Origin: Diplosphaera chodatii
Taxonomy: Eukaryota; Chlorophyta; Trebouxiophyceae; Prasiolales; Stichococcaceae
NCBI GenBank assembly: GCA_032358165.1
Contig: JAALGY010000034.1
Span: 558,001 to 622,000 of the forward strand
Reading direction: 5' to 3'
DNA length: 64,000 nucleotides
Shown here: positions 24,652 through 35,166 of the stretch, piece by piece
Layout: the number at the start of each line of letters is the position of its first letter
Position numbering within the stretch: the stretch's first letter is position 1
The notes under the pieces: model-generated
Database searches by the model: none
What the model saw: only the letters and a program-made list of their open reading frames with translations
Told to the model about the DNA's origin: nothing
Position numbers and translations under genes: made by a program

Positions 24652-26342
24652 CAGTTGGAAAACGAGCGAAGCAACATCCAATGGAAGCAAACGTACGTTC
24701 ATTACTGTATAGTATCATCTGACAGCACGTGTAAATAAGTGAAGTTTGAGATGTCTTTATGGCTACAGATGCTCACAGCCAATGTTTTGTTGCTGAGCTA
24801 ACGTCATATTCAAGAAACAACATACCAAAATGCAAGCAGTTGAAATTTTTAGAATACCCCGCCGCGAGCGAGCAATTGGTAAACTATTGCACAAAGTCGA
24901 TGTTGTCATCCCCCATTAGCGGACCGTCTGAGCCACAGGACCCAATGGCCAATACCACTGCAGAGTGCTGCCGGCAGTGCGCTGTTGTTGTAGCAACTCG
25001 ATGCCCATGACACTGTCCCCACCATATCGCTATCAAATATGGTGAGATCAAATACAAAAGATATAGAAGATCAAATATATGTGCAAGGGCTATCAACATG
25101 CACACACATATCAAACTAAATTACATCTCGTAAGTTGTGACGTTTGTGTTGCCAAGCGCATGGTGCTTTTTGGCAGACGTGCCGTTTCATGATATGGGCA
25201 AACCGGCACATGAGGCCGACCCCGGCGTGCAGTTGTTGCTGCGGTGTGTAGGCGGGCCAGCTTGCGCAAGCTGCAATGTGCAATGTGCTCAGTCACATGA
25301 GGCGAAACAATAGTCCCCATTTTGGTACGAACAGTACGACCCTGCCGGGCACTCTGCTTGGCTGTTGCCAGTGGTGAGGGGGTGATAATATTGGTCGTTT
25401 TGTGGGCGGCGTTTACCCTCGTGGTCGATGGTGCAATAAGGGCATGCCATGTTCGTAGTGTCCGCGTTGCTGGCGTAGCATATCTGGGTGTTAGCTGGTG
25501 CGCCACAGTGTAGAAGCACCGTACTGCCGAAGTCGCACGTCGCCCGGCAGGCCCTGGGCTCACGTAGATCACACAGCCTGCTGTCGCAGTCGGCGTCCGT
25601 GGTACATACATGGCTGGCCGTTGTTTGCCGCGGGCGGTGGCGGAGGGCTGCACATCATCCACATCACAAGTCGGCTGCCAAGTGTGAAGTGAACCCAGTA
25701 TTTGGTTGAATGTCTTGTGCATCCTTAGCATGCTGTCAACGGACGGAGATGACACATACCGAGACAAAATGCACTCGTGACATCAAGTATACATGGAATG
25801 GTCTCCATGCTTCACACACAGGTAAGAGGGTCATAGGTCTCGCTGTGAGTGATGATTGGAATGCTGATGCTTGGAACCTTACCTTTGGGGTGGTAGGTGG
25901 TCGGTCTTGGGGGTGGCAGACTAGTTTGCGGCCCCTGGATCTGGAGCGAGGTGCGCACAACATGTTGTGCATTCACAAATTCATGTCACGGTCAGCAAGC
26001 AAGGCCCCGTGGTTTGATGCTGACCTGGCAGCGCATCGGCTGTGCTTGCTTTTGGCAGCTGAGCATGAGTGCAGCGTGCCGCTGGATGACACCGTGCGCG
26101 ATGCCACTTGATCAACTGGCATCTCTGGCAGGCGTGTAGTACAATGGCATCATTGCAGTGCTATGGTATCTGCGAGCCGACCTCACTACACCATGTGGTG
26201 TATGCCCCTCTCTGGTGTTCGATGGTGCTGCCGCCATGCAACGTGGAGGTGCAGCGGCTGCCATGTTTTGCTGAGGTTGCGCCACAGGGGGCGCCCAGCA
26301 GCTCAGCAATGCCGGCGCATTCGTGCAACATATTGTAGTGAC
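24652..26342 (+). pseudogene. Decayed copy of the cellulase 3' region
   Basis: At about 24652 the plus strand reads QLENERSNIQWKQTY, matching QLEDEWSSIHWEKVEY of the intact cellulase-like gene (about 20955). At 26160-26340 it reads CYGICEPTS, then VEVQRLPCFAEVAP and SSSAM, matching CDGICEPNS, LEVQRLPRLAEIP and SSAM at its C-terminus. The catalytic exons are absent, the hydrophobic tail is lost (the frame ends after CNIL) and the Cys-rich exons between are not recognisable. The fragments are in the same order and strand as in the parent, so this is a duplicated 3' end that has decayed. A minus-strand remnant of the HRGP last exon lies inside it. Confidence 0.7.
25289..25647 (-). pseudogene. 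Frameshifted copy of the HRGP gene's last, Cys-rich exon
   Basis: The acceptor (GTGCAG|CCCTCCGCC at 25647) and the start PPPPPAANNGQPC match the HRGP last exon at 27346. Near 25600-25612 a net change of reading frame occurs; in the new frame the Cys pattern resumes (DADCDSRLCDLREPRAC, ATCDFGSTVLLHC, CPYCTIDHEGKRRP, CPAGSYCSYQNGDYCFASCD) to a stop at 25289. It is 359 bases against 340 in the intact exon. No signal-peptide, repeat or upstream exons are present on this side, so it is an orphan exon copy and probably dead. Cys spacing is still well kept, so decay is recent. Confidence 0.72.
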
Positions 26343-27006
26343 GCTGGCAGTCATACCGCACGCACAAGACCGCTCCTGCCGCACTCACAGTCGGGGTGCT
26401 GCAGGGAATAATGCTGCACGTGGCTGTGTCAGATGGTTCTACGAGTACCATCTTGCATGAGCACTGCAAAACAGCTGAAGGTTGAGTTCGTGCCATAACA
26501 ACATGTTACAGCCATCGCCTTTCTGCTTAGCCAGTGTTTTGACTAGCAAATGAAAGAAAGCAGAACGGGTCTCAGCCGACCCTCATGTTCAACAAAAGCA
26601 TATCAGAAAGCAAGCCATTAGCAAATCCGCTGGCAACTGCTGTACTCAAAACGAGATGCGGTTGCAGTCATGTCCGCTTAACAAACTGTAATCCGAGCTG
26701 TTGATCACTTCACCAATAGCATGCACTGCAGAGCGCTTCCGGAAGAGCAATGAGGAAAACTAGCAGACTCGATCCCCACGATACTGCCCCTCACCACATC
26801 GATCGATGTCCACAATGACAGGATAGCAAGAGCTGCCAGCATGTTGCACGTACGCACATGTGAAAGCTAAACCAACAGCGTCATTGGGCTAGATAAATGC
26901 GCCACTGTGCTTTCATAATATGTGCAGACAGGCGCACAAGGCCCCGGCTGCTGTTGCGGTGTGTAGGCAGGGCAGCTTCATCCGTATGCTGCAGCAAGTG
27001 TGCGCT
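26343..27006. other. Intergenic stretch downstream of the HRGP gene
   Basis: No exon supported on either strand. It contains the 3' flank of the HRGP gene (stop at 27007). Confidence 0.45.
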
Positions 27007-30000
27007 TCAAGGGCATAAGGCGAAACAGCCATCGCCATTTCGGTATGAACAGTACGACCCTGCCGGGCAGACAGCCTCGCTGTTGCAAGGAGTGTAGGGA
27101 ATAGCATAACTGCCAGTGTGCGGGCGCCGGTGACCATCATGGTCAAGGGTGCAGTACTGACATGATGGGCTGCCAGCGGCATTGTCGGCATAGCACGTCT
27201 GGCCGTTGGGACAATTCCCGAACACAGTGCTGCCGAACTCGCACGTCGGCGCGCAAGTCCTGGGCTGGCGCATGTCGCACACGTTGCTGGCGCATTCGGC
27301 GTCCGCAGCGCACGGCTCGCCATTGGCCGCGGGCAGCGGCGGAGGGCTGCACGATATCGAAACCATAGGTCAATCGCCTCACTAGTTGTATCATCCTAGC
27401 CTTTGGATGAGTGGTGTAAATTGTGCAGTGTGTGTTTGACATACTGCCAGCACCACAGAAGGCGAGAGCGGACGAGGCCAGATGCGCTCATGCCGTGGAA
27501 GCTTGTATGCAGTTGTTGATTCCCAGGCTTCCACACATGCATAGGTGTTGCTGCCAGAGTTGAGTAAAACCTCATTGTTGGGGCCCCACCTGGGAGGTGG
27601 TGCAGGAGGCGGGCTCGGAGGTGGGGCAGGCGGCGGACTTGGTGGCGGAGCAGGCGGCGGACTGGGTGGCGGCGCAGGCGGCGGACTTGGTGGCGGCGCA
27701 GGCGGAGGACTTGGTGGCGGCGCAGGCGGAGGACTGGGGGGCGGGGCAGGCGGCGTGCTGGGTGGTGGGGCAGGCGGAGGACTGGGTGGTGGGGCAGGCG
27801 GAGGACTGGGTGGCGGGGCAGGCGGCGGACTTGGTGGCGGAGCAGGCGGCGGACTGGGTGGCGGCGCAGGCGGCGGACTTGGTGGCGACGTAGGTGGCGG
27901 GCTCGGTGGTGGTGCAGGCGGCGGACTGGGGGGCGGCGCAGGCGGCGGACTGGGGGGCGGCGCAGGCGGCGGGCTTGGTGGCGGCGCAGGCGGCGGGCTG
28001 GGTGGCGGCGCAGGCGGCGAGCTTGGTGGCGGCGCAGGCGGCGGGCTGAGTAGTGGGGCAGGCGGCGGACTTCGTGGCAGCGCAGGCGGCGGGCTGGGTG
28101 GTGGTGCAGGCGGCGGACTTGGTGGCAGCGCAGGCGGCGGGCTGGGTGGTGGGGCAGGCGGTGGGCTGAGTGGCGGCGCAGGTGGCGGGCTGGGAGGTGG
28201 GTTGGACGGCGGGCTCAAGCCCGCCACCTGACCCACCCCCACGTTTGGGAGTGGTGCAGGTGGCGGGCTGGGTGGTGGGACAGGCGGCGGGCTGGGTGGT
28301 GGTGCAGGCGGCGGGCTTGGAGGCGGTGCAGGTGGAGGATTCGGGGGCGGTGCCGGCGGTGGGCTGAGCTGTAAATTGGGCGGCGGGCTGAGAGGTGGAT
28401 TGGACGGTGGGCTCGGGGGTGGTGCTGACGGCAGGCTGGGAGTGGGGCAGGCGGCGGTGCTGGCGGAGGACTGGGGGCTCTCGGGCTTGAGCGCGACGCA
28501 GGCGGCGGCCTGGGTGGCGGTGGCTTCGGCAACTTGGGGCGAGGCGATGGTGGCGGGCGTGTTGGCGGTGGTGGTGGCGGCGGCGGCGGCGGGCGGCTGG
28601 GTCGTCGCTTGGGTGCTGCAACAGATTCATGCATGCAACGTTAAATGCCAGCCAGATTGGTGCCGACCAACCTCATGCAGGCTTGTCTGAACGTCTTGGT
28701 TGATAATGCTACGACGAAATAATCCAGCATGTAAGCTACGTGGTCGACATTGGACACTGCTATTGCAGTGCTCACCGGTGCAGGATGCGCGCGCCTTGTT
28801 TATGGTGGAACCACGTGCGCAACTCCTGCCAACGCAAACCCAACATCATACAACCAGTTTGCCGCTTTTTTACATGGGCTCGGGTGACAATGCAAACACG
28901 CAGATGCGTCTGCACGCTGACCACATTCACACATGCAGCATACATGTTCACCGACAGCTGGAGGCGCCAGTTTGCGGTGTCCAACCCCGCCCAGAGCACA
29001 TCACACACCTGCACTCAAACAACTCAAACACCTGCGTTTCCTGAGGTCGAATGTTTCGTGCAACCACCAAATAGCGCCAGGATGCACATCTGCAATCCGA
29101 GGCAAGCGGAAAGGAAAAGGCTGCATCGGTCTGGCCAGACTTGACACCGTGTGTGGTGTGGCGCATACAACCATAAGCAAGAGAAGGTACGTACTTGAAG
29201 TTGCCGACACCACGCTTGGCGAACCCAGGCCGGCACTTGCGTGCATTGTGCTTCGTGAAACCAGCCAATGGCTCGACACCCGAGCGGCACACTGCACCAC
29301 AAATCAATACAGTCGCCAACCGCTCAAGTGGTGTGGTACGAGGTGCACTGACAGCCGCATGTGCAGATGATGCATCACACTGTGAGCCACTATACTGCAC
29401 TTGCACACAAGCACAGCAACATTGCACCCGTCCTGTGGATGCGTTGTATTGTGCAAGGGCACACTCCTTGCAGAGCGATAGCCTAGTACTCACCGGCTTC
29501 GCCATCCTTCAGAACGAACAATGCGGGGCTGCGGACCTGAGTACACGTGGAGCCTCGCGGCGTGCTGTCTTTTGCCTTGTCAATAGTGCAGCGCAAGCAC
29601 CGCCAGTTATGCGCCTGGAAAAGGTCGTGCGTGTCAGCTATTGCATTATTAGCGGGCATGTGCATCATGTGCATGGCTTCAGGCCGGCGTATGGCGGCTG
29701 TTTGAAAGCACACGCATACAAAAATCTTCACATGAATGCGGGTGCATGTCATCACAAGTTAGCTCATCATCAGTGGCTGGCAGAGTCATCAGTGACTCAC
29801 CGTGACGCACTTCGCCTGCAACAGCAGCCAGATCGACCGTCAGGATGTGGAACACTTGCAGTACTAGTACTACTACTCCGTCCTATCGATGCTGCAAGAC
29901 CCATGTCGCTGAGCAGCATCATAGCGGTAGGTTCACATGTTCAACATCGCGCATCCACAGGAACCGGCCTTGCAACAGAGGAGTACTCACGATATAGGCC

Positions 30001-30672
30001 TCAATGAGGCTGCACTTGCCGCGGGCTTTGCCGGTCTTCGGGTGCTTGGCACAGCGCCGCAGCAGGTCAATTGCCTGCAAATTCGAATCAAATAGTGTAA
30101 CGTAGGGGACAATGTGTATGGAGGTCATCAGCCAAACAGCAGGCCTAGGCCTCGTTGAATATGCAGCCCGAGGTGCCTGCAACTGCGCATGTGGCTGAGT
30201 CATGTCTTCAACGTGTGGAGACGCTGCATGCCAACTGGAAGTGGAACTGCTTGTTGCACAAGCAGCAGATTCTGACTGCCACTGGGATGACCGCCTGGCA
30301 AGTGGCAGGCCGGCATGCTCATCCGTCGATGCTAGAACATGGACAGTAGTGACACACAACAATGGACCGCCACTGCTGCATGGCAATTCTGCCTTGGGCC
30401 GCAGGTGCGTGGGAATGCTGCTGCCGCACATGCACCTCAACAGACAGCCTCTGCACTGCTTTTGGCCAATGACAAACATGCACCACGCTCCCTCGGACAT
30501 ACAGGGCCACAGATCCTTACATCTTTGTCGCTGCGGCCGTGCAAGCTGGCCGTGGAAACCGTTGTCACCTTAGCTTACCCGCCGCCGTGCCCACCCAGCA
30601 GCACAGCGCGAGCAGCGCCAGCGGCAAGGCTACCGCTTTGCGCGGGACGCAGGTACCCTGCATGACGTTCAT
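27007..30672 (-). CDS. Secreted hydroxyproline-rich glycoprotein with Cys-rich N- and C-terminal domains
   Basis: Probable structural wall or matrix protein. First exon 30579-30672 encodes a signal peptide (VALPLALLALCCWVGTAA). One or two short exons between 30075 and 30578 are unresolved. Then exons 29991-30074 (LLRRCAKHPKTGKARGKC), 29494-29614 (NWRCLRCTIDKAKDSTPRG), 29195-29291 (VEPLAGFTKHNARKCRPGF), 27590-28615 and 27007-27346 join in closed phase to the TGA. The 342-codon exon opens with a Thr/Ala/Pro-rich stretch and continues as octads of SPPPAPPP, the kind of Ser-Pro motif that is hydroxylated and O-glycosylated in extensins and algal pherophorins. The last exon is Cys-rich (EPCAADAECASNVC, CQYCTLDHDGHRRP, CPAGSYCSYRNGDGC). 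I do not recognise the Cys domains as a named family. It lies between two GT77-like genes. Confidence 0.82.
27590..28440 (-). repeat. 24-base tandem repeat coding for SPPPAPPP octads
   Basis: Degenerate 24-base units (minus strand, AGCCCGCCGCCTGCACCACC core) fill most of one exon. Variants include SPPPALPP, STPPAPPP and SPPPTSPP, and one unit is interrupted by LPNVGVGQVAGL near 28235. Confidence 0.9.
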
Positions 30673-32009
30673 AGGTATCAGAAGTGCAGCGGCTGATGTA
30701 CAGCCCTGCAGGCCACCAGTGCAAAAGCACCAATTATGTGAGGCTGTACCGCCGCAATTGCATTACTCGCTGACAGCGTGTGTGCGCGCGATATCGGTGT
30801 CACCGTTGCCTGCAGAAAGGTTTTAGCATGCTGCAGCTTATGTTCAGGCTGCATGCCCGCGAACACCATGTCAGATGGCGAGATCGTCAGCGATCAGACA
30901 GGGACGGTCACGCATATCAACGCAGGAATCAGCGATCAGCAGCTGTTTCGTCTTCCAACAGGCAGGTTCCTCATTGCACGAAATAGTAGTACAAGCAAAT
31001 GAAAGCCCAAAGCGGACCGCGCATATGCGCCACAGGAGCACATCGCTGGAGCCTCCACCTGCGCGGTCACCATGGGTCAGCAGGCCACAGCTCCTGCGGC
31101 TGCAGCCGCTGTTGCGAAGCGGCGCTTTCGTGCTGGAACAGAAACGACTGTTTAGCATACAGTGCAGAAAGCGGCGAACATGCGTATGAGCAAGTGAAGC
31201 AACTGCAGCTGAACAAGTCAGCAGGCAGTACATATGTACATATGTTTCAAGATGCATCTAAATCTGATCAAGCCCTAAAGCGATGTGGTGTTGTGGAAAT
31301 TGTACATCGTGTGAGAGCTCAATGTACCGGGTTCTACATGACACGATGAATGTGCTGTCAACTGCACGGTTGCACCGACCGCCAAACCTGTGCTGGCACT
31401 CTACCGCTGGCATATCTATCATATCTCAGCTCAGAGCTCAGGTGCTCAGCGTCATCATGCACGCCGACAACGAAGCGCATGCCGTGACAGAGTCATGGAC
31501 CGTGCGGTGTGCAACATGCTGACGTGAGCGCCCGCAAGTGGTCCCATGCAAAGCTCGCGCCTCCACGCATTCTTGTGCACAAATCTGTTTAAACTTTGCT
31601 GCCATGAAACCGACTCTCCTTCACTGTGTCACAAATCATCCTGGTGGACACCCTGTGATCAATGAGCAGATTGCTGCTGCGCTCAACAGCATGGGACTTG
31701 GCACGTGCGCGCAGTCGGGTGCACGTGCTGCTGCGGTACGCTTGATCTGGTCTTGCGGTACAAAGATCTTGTCTCGACTATGACTGTTGGCATCCTAGTT
31801 GAACATGCGACGCCCAGCTTTTGCACATCTTGTTGTGGATATACCTTTAGAACCTGAGATGCCAAAGGGTGCCTGTCGCCTGCCAGGGAGCGCCGTGAAA
31901 CGCGCTGTTGTCTGGTTGCAAGAGCAGGACTTTGATGGATGTGCAGACGCAGCTTTGACTGCCTCCAATCAGTCGAACGCGTTCTTGATCTAGATCAGAG
32001 CTTGAAGCC
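30673..32009. other. Divergent intergenic region (HRGP / second GT77-like gene)
   Basis: About 1.3 kb between a minus-strand and a plus-strand start. Short open stretches at 31538-31783 and 31799-31993 on the plus strand have no recognisable protein. Likely a shared promoter region. Confidence 0.4.
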
Positions 32010-34158
32010 ATGATTGGGGAAGCGTTGTTGTCCGATTGCGGTCGTGCACATACGCACAGGCAAGGTCACACACGTGCGCCTGCAAAGTTCGCACTGAAGC
32101 ACAGACTACCTCATCAAATAAAGCTACCGCAGAAGAGCAGCTGCCTGGTAGCTGCGGTGGTCGCCGCGCTACTGTGTGCAGCGCTCGTGGTCTCATCGCC
32201 ATGGACCATGCCGGCGCTGCTGCCGCCGCTGCTGCAGCTTCTGGGCTGCACCCCGCCCCACGGCCTGCGGATTCATCTGCAGCCGCCCAGCTGGCCCATT
32301 CAACTGGAGCTGCTGCAGGCTGCGCAGCGCGCTGCGTCGCCGGACAATGGTCTCTTCCTGGCGGTGAGTACCCATGCCATGGCGAACAGCTTTACTCGGG
32401 TTCACATGGTCTTGGAAGATGGTCGTGATTGTCACTCCAGAAGTACTGCTCACCGACCATTTCGCCGCTGTGATCATGAAGTCTGGGCACCAATTCTGCT
32501 GGTTGGCCAACACCAGCGTGGGATCTGCACAGCGGTACATGCCCTACAGATTCTTGTGAGATCCCCGGATCGATACCCGAGAACGTGTCTGAGCATGCTG
32601 CGCAGGTCGGCGGCAGGGCCAACATGATGTACGAGCTGCCGCTGCTGGTGCGCAGCATGCGGCTGGTGGAGAGCGCCGATCTCTCAAAGCACCTGGTGGT
32701 GGTGTGCAACAACGCCGCGGCGCTCAGCGCGTGCCGCCGGTTGCACAGCGACTGCCTGGTGGACGACTGGGCCACGGCCGGCAGCGCGGCGCTGATGGTG
32801 GGTGACAGCGCCCGTCACGTCTGGTCCAGCGAAGGGTTCAACAAAATCAACTGGCGGCGGCGGGAGCTCATGAACGACATCGTTCAGCAGGTGTGAATGT
32901 ACTTTCCTCTGTTGTGCACCCCCGCTTAGCAGCCGCCGTTGGCAACTGCAAACAGGCATGAGCCCTACCTGCAGCCCGCTTGCCGGTGCATGATGATCAG
33001 GTTGAGATAGATGGCAGAGGATGGTCGTGGTTAACGAGACCCTGTCATGCATGCAGGGCTTCAGGGTTGTGTCCTTGGACATGGGTGCGCACAACACAGC
33101 CTTCTGCTTGATTGCTCCCTGCCACTGTCGTAGATGCCAACCTTTTGTATGGAATGCCCATCGATCGTCGATCGCCCTTTGCGCTTGCTGAAAACATGCG
33201 AGGCAGAACGAGCGCACTCGCTAGTGTATTTGCTGTGCTTTGCTGCAGATGTGGTGCTGTTCAGAAACCCGCTGGACCCGGCCGTCAACCCGCTGGCAGA
33301 TGCAGAACTTTACATGTCCGAGGACGTGGCCTACACCGCCACCTCGCTGGGAGCCGTGAACACCGGCATCATCGGCATGCGGGAGGGCCCAAAGGTGAAC
33401 GATGCTGCAGCCACACTGCAGGCGAACCTGCAGGACCCTCTTGCGGTGAAAACGACTCAGTCAGTGCTGGCACTTTGCCACGGCATTGGTGTCAAGACGG
33501 GCAACAGGACATGTGCTTGAAGCAGCATGTCCCATATGTGGGAGGCGTCTCCAGGCGGCCCGATTTGCTTGTGCCGCACGCTGCAGAGCCGGGCCTTCAT
33601 GGGCGCCTGGCTCGGCAGCCTGGCGAACCTGACGGCAGCCGACCCAGTGCCCTGGGAGCAGGCGGCGGCGACGGAGCTTGTAAACACCAGGCCCGAGCTG
33701 CGGGCAGCCGTGAGCTTCCTCAACGCCACCTATCTCCCCAGCCTGTGAGTGCGCCTGCTGCCTGCTGGCTGCCTCACTCCCACATCCGGCATCCCGTTCG
33801 TGCACTGTCCATTGCAAGGGTGGGAGCCGTGGTGCCGCAGCCTGCTGAGAGCACACACCGCTCAGGTCACGCCATGCATCCACGGCTGAGCAGCGCTGCC
33901 GTTGCCTGAGATGGTAAGGTGCTGCACGGTGACAGGTGCAACGTGGACTGGGGACCGAGAGGCGCCGACCAGGACGCCTTCGAGGACTCGTTCGCCAACA
34001 GGAGCAATGTTGCGCATGCATGGGCCACCATGCTGGGCTTCCATGTGCCATGCTGTGTGAATGAGCGGCCGGCGCTCAACACGTGCAAGCGCTATGTGGA
34101 GTCTGCGTTGAACGCGTGGCTCCACCAGCGGAACATCACAGAGTGGCAGCCACAATAG
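32010..34158 (+). CDS. Type II membrane GT77-like glycosyltransferase (PF03407 type), copy 2
   Basis: Paralog of the gene at 22594-24542 with the same exon plan. From the Met at 32010 a basic 45-residue leader precedes one membrane segment (CLVAAVVAALLCAALVV); a later start cannot be excluded. The second exon reads GGRANMMYELPLLVRSM and FNKINWRRRELMNDIVQQ. The 28-base microexon at 33057-33084 encodes GFRVVSLDM and the next exon completes DMDVVLFRNP (DxD). VNTGIIGMREGP, WEQAAATELVNTRPELRAAV and LGFHVPCCVNERPALNTCKR follow; the protein ends TEWQPQ then TAG. The block from YELPLLVRSM to CNN is almost identical to copy 1, whereas leader and introns differ, which indicates a fairly recent duplication under coding constraint. 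Likely Golgi; donor sugar inferred only. Confidence 0.87.
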
Positions 34159-35166
34159 CAGCATTGTTGGGACAGGCATCATTGTTGCGGTGATCATATG
34201 GCCACAGCATGATGGGAGGCGAGTGCTGGCAGAGTGGCAGTGAAGAACATGGCAGGTTCAGATACGTCAGCAGCAATGAAATCCAGATCTGGTAGCCATG
34301 CAGGTAGCAACTTAGCCGATGATGACCTGTCAGATATCAGATGATCTGCTATGCTAGCTATTCTGGTGACCGTGACAGAGCAATGCTGATGAACTTGATA
34401 CGAAGCAAAGTGCAATACGGATACAGTGCCAAAGCAGGCACCTGCTGTGCCTCAATAGTTTGTGGCCAGTTGCGCAAAGCATCGCGCTCGCTGACACACA
34501 CATCACCTGTCTTGACGCTGCCATCATTGGCACAGCAGATAGCAACACATCGTGTCCTGCCTCGATCACATATACCTTGCCACTGCACTTGCTCCCGAGC
34601 TTTGGAGCCGCCTATGACACTGACCACAGACGCAGCCCTTCCTCATCATCCATTTAGTGCAACGCCGCTGCTGCCCAGACTGACTGCTGCATGTGTAGGT
34701 CTGCCTAGGTGCCTCAAGAGCAGTGTGCACGATGATCCTGATTACCCGCCGTCTGCCTATCGTGAGAATACCGACAACCCGGTCTGACTGGCATGCTCAA
34801 ACTGCCTGCGCTGGATCACCCCTGTAGTGCAGCGGGGTGCCCTCCTGCTGGCAGCAAAGACGGCACGTCAGTAGCATGCACACTGCGAAGTGCTGGCGCA
34901 GACAAAACTCCACCAGCGCCAGCGCCCAAAATGCAGTCGCAGCTCCACGTGTGCAGTGGTTTACACTGCACTGTGGGGCTGGAAAAAAATTTGCCAAAAA
35001 CTGCTGTTGTGTTGTTGCTATCGTTGCCCATGCAAGGCTGCAGCATGGCATACCTCGGTTGCGCCTGATGCAGAGTCGCCACGGTAGTTGCCACTAGCAG
35101 CCCCCTTAATGCCGGTGTAGGGTGGGAGTGTATCCTACAAATCAGAAAGCTTGATCGCATCGTCTG
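34159..35166. other. Convergent intergenic region
   Basis: Lies between the 3' ends of the second GT77-like gene (plus) and the first aquaporin (minus). No exon supported; nothing else recognised. Confidence 0.45.

Noticed and set aside
27545..28231. Glycine-rich plus-strand open frame (GGGAGGGLGG repeats).
   Set aside because: Exact antisense of the octad exon; no splice or start context of its own.
27590..28440. Regular direct repeats considered as a CRISPR array or non-coding minisatellite.
   Set aside because: The 24-base units encode octads in frame, have no spacers, and the genome is eukaryotic.
27572..28630. 352-codon minus-strand open frame (TTQPAACAATK-type repeats).
   Set aside because: It is the out-of-frame reading of the octad repeat; splice phase and the downstream Cys-rich exon support the SPPPAPPP frame.
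28215..28634. Apparent frameshift in the HRGP: a PPPPPPPPPPTRPPPSP-type frame from 28634 seems to switch to the octad frame near 28430.
   Set aside because: Phase carried from the upstream exon (29195-29291, phase 2) leads straight into the octad frame through a Thr/Ala-rich stretch. The Pro-rich frame from 28634 is a shadow of GC-rich repeats.
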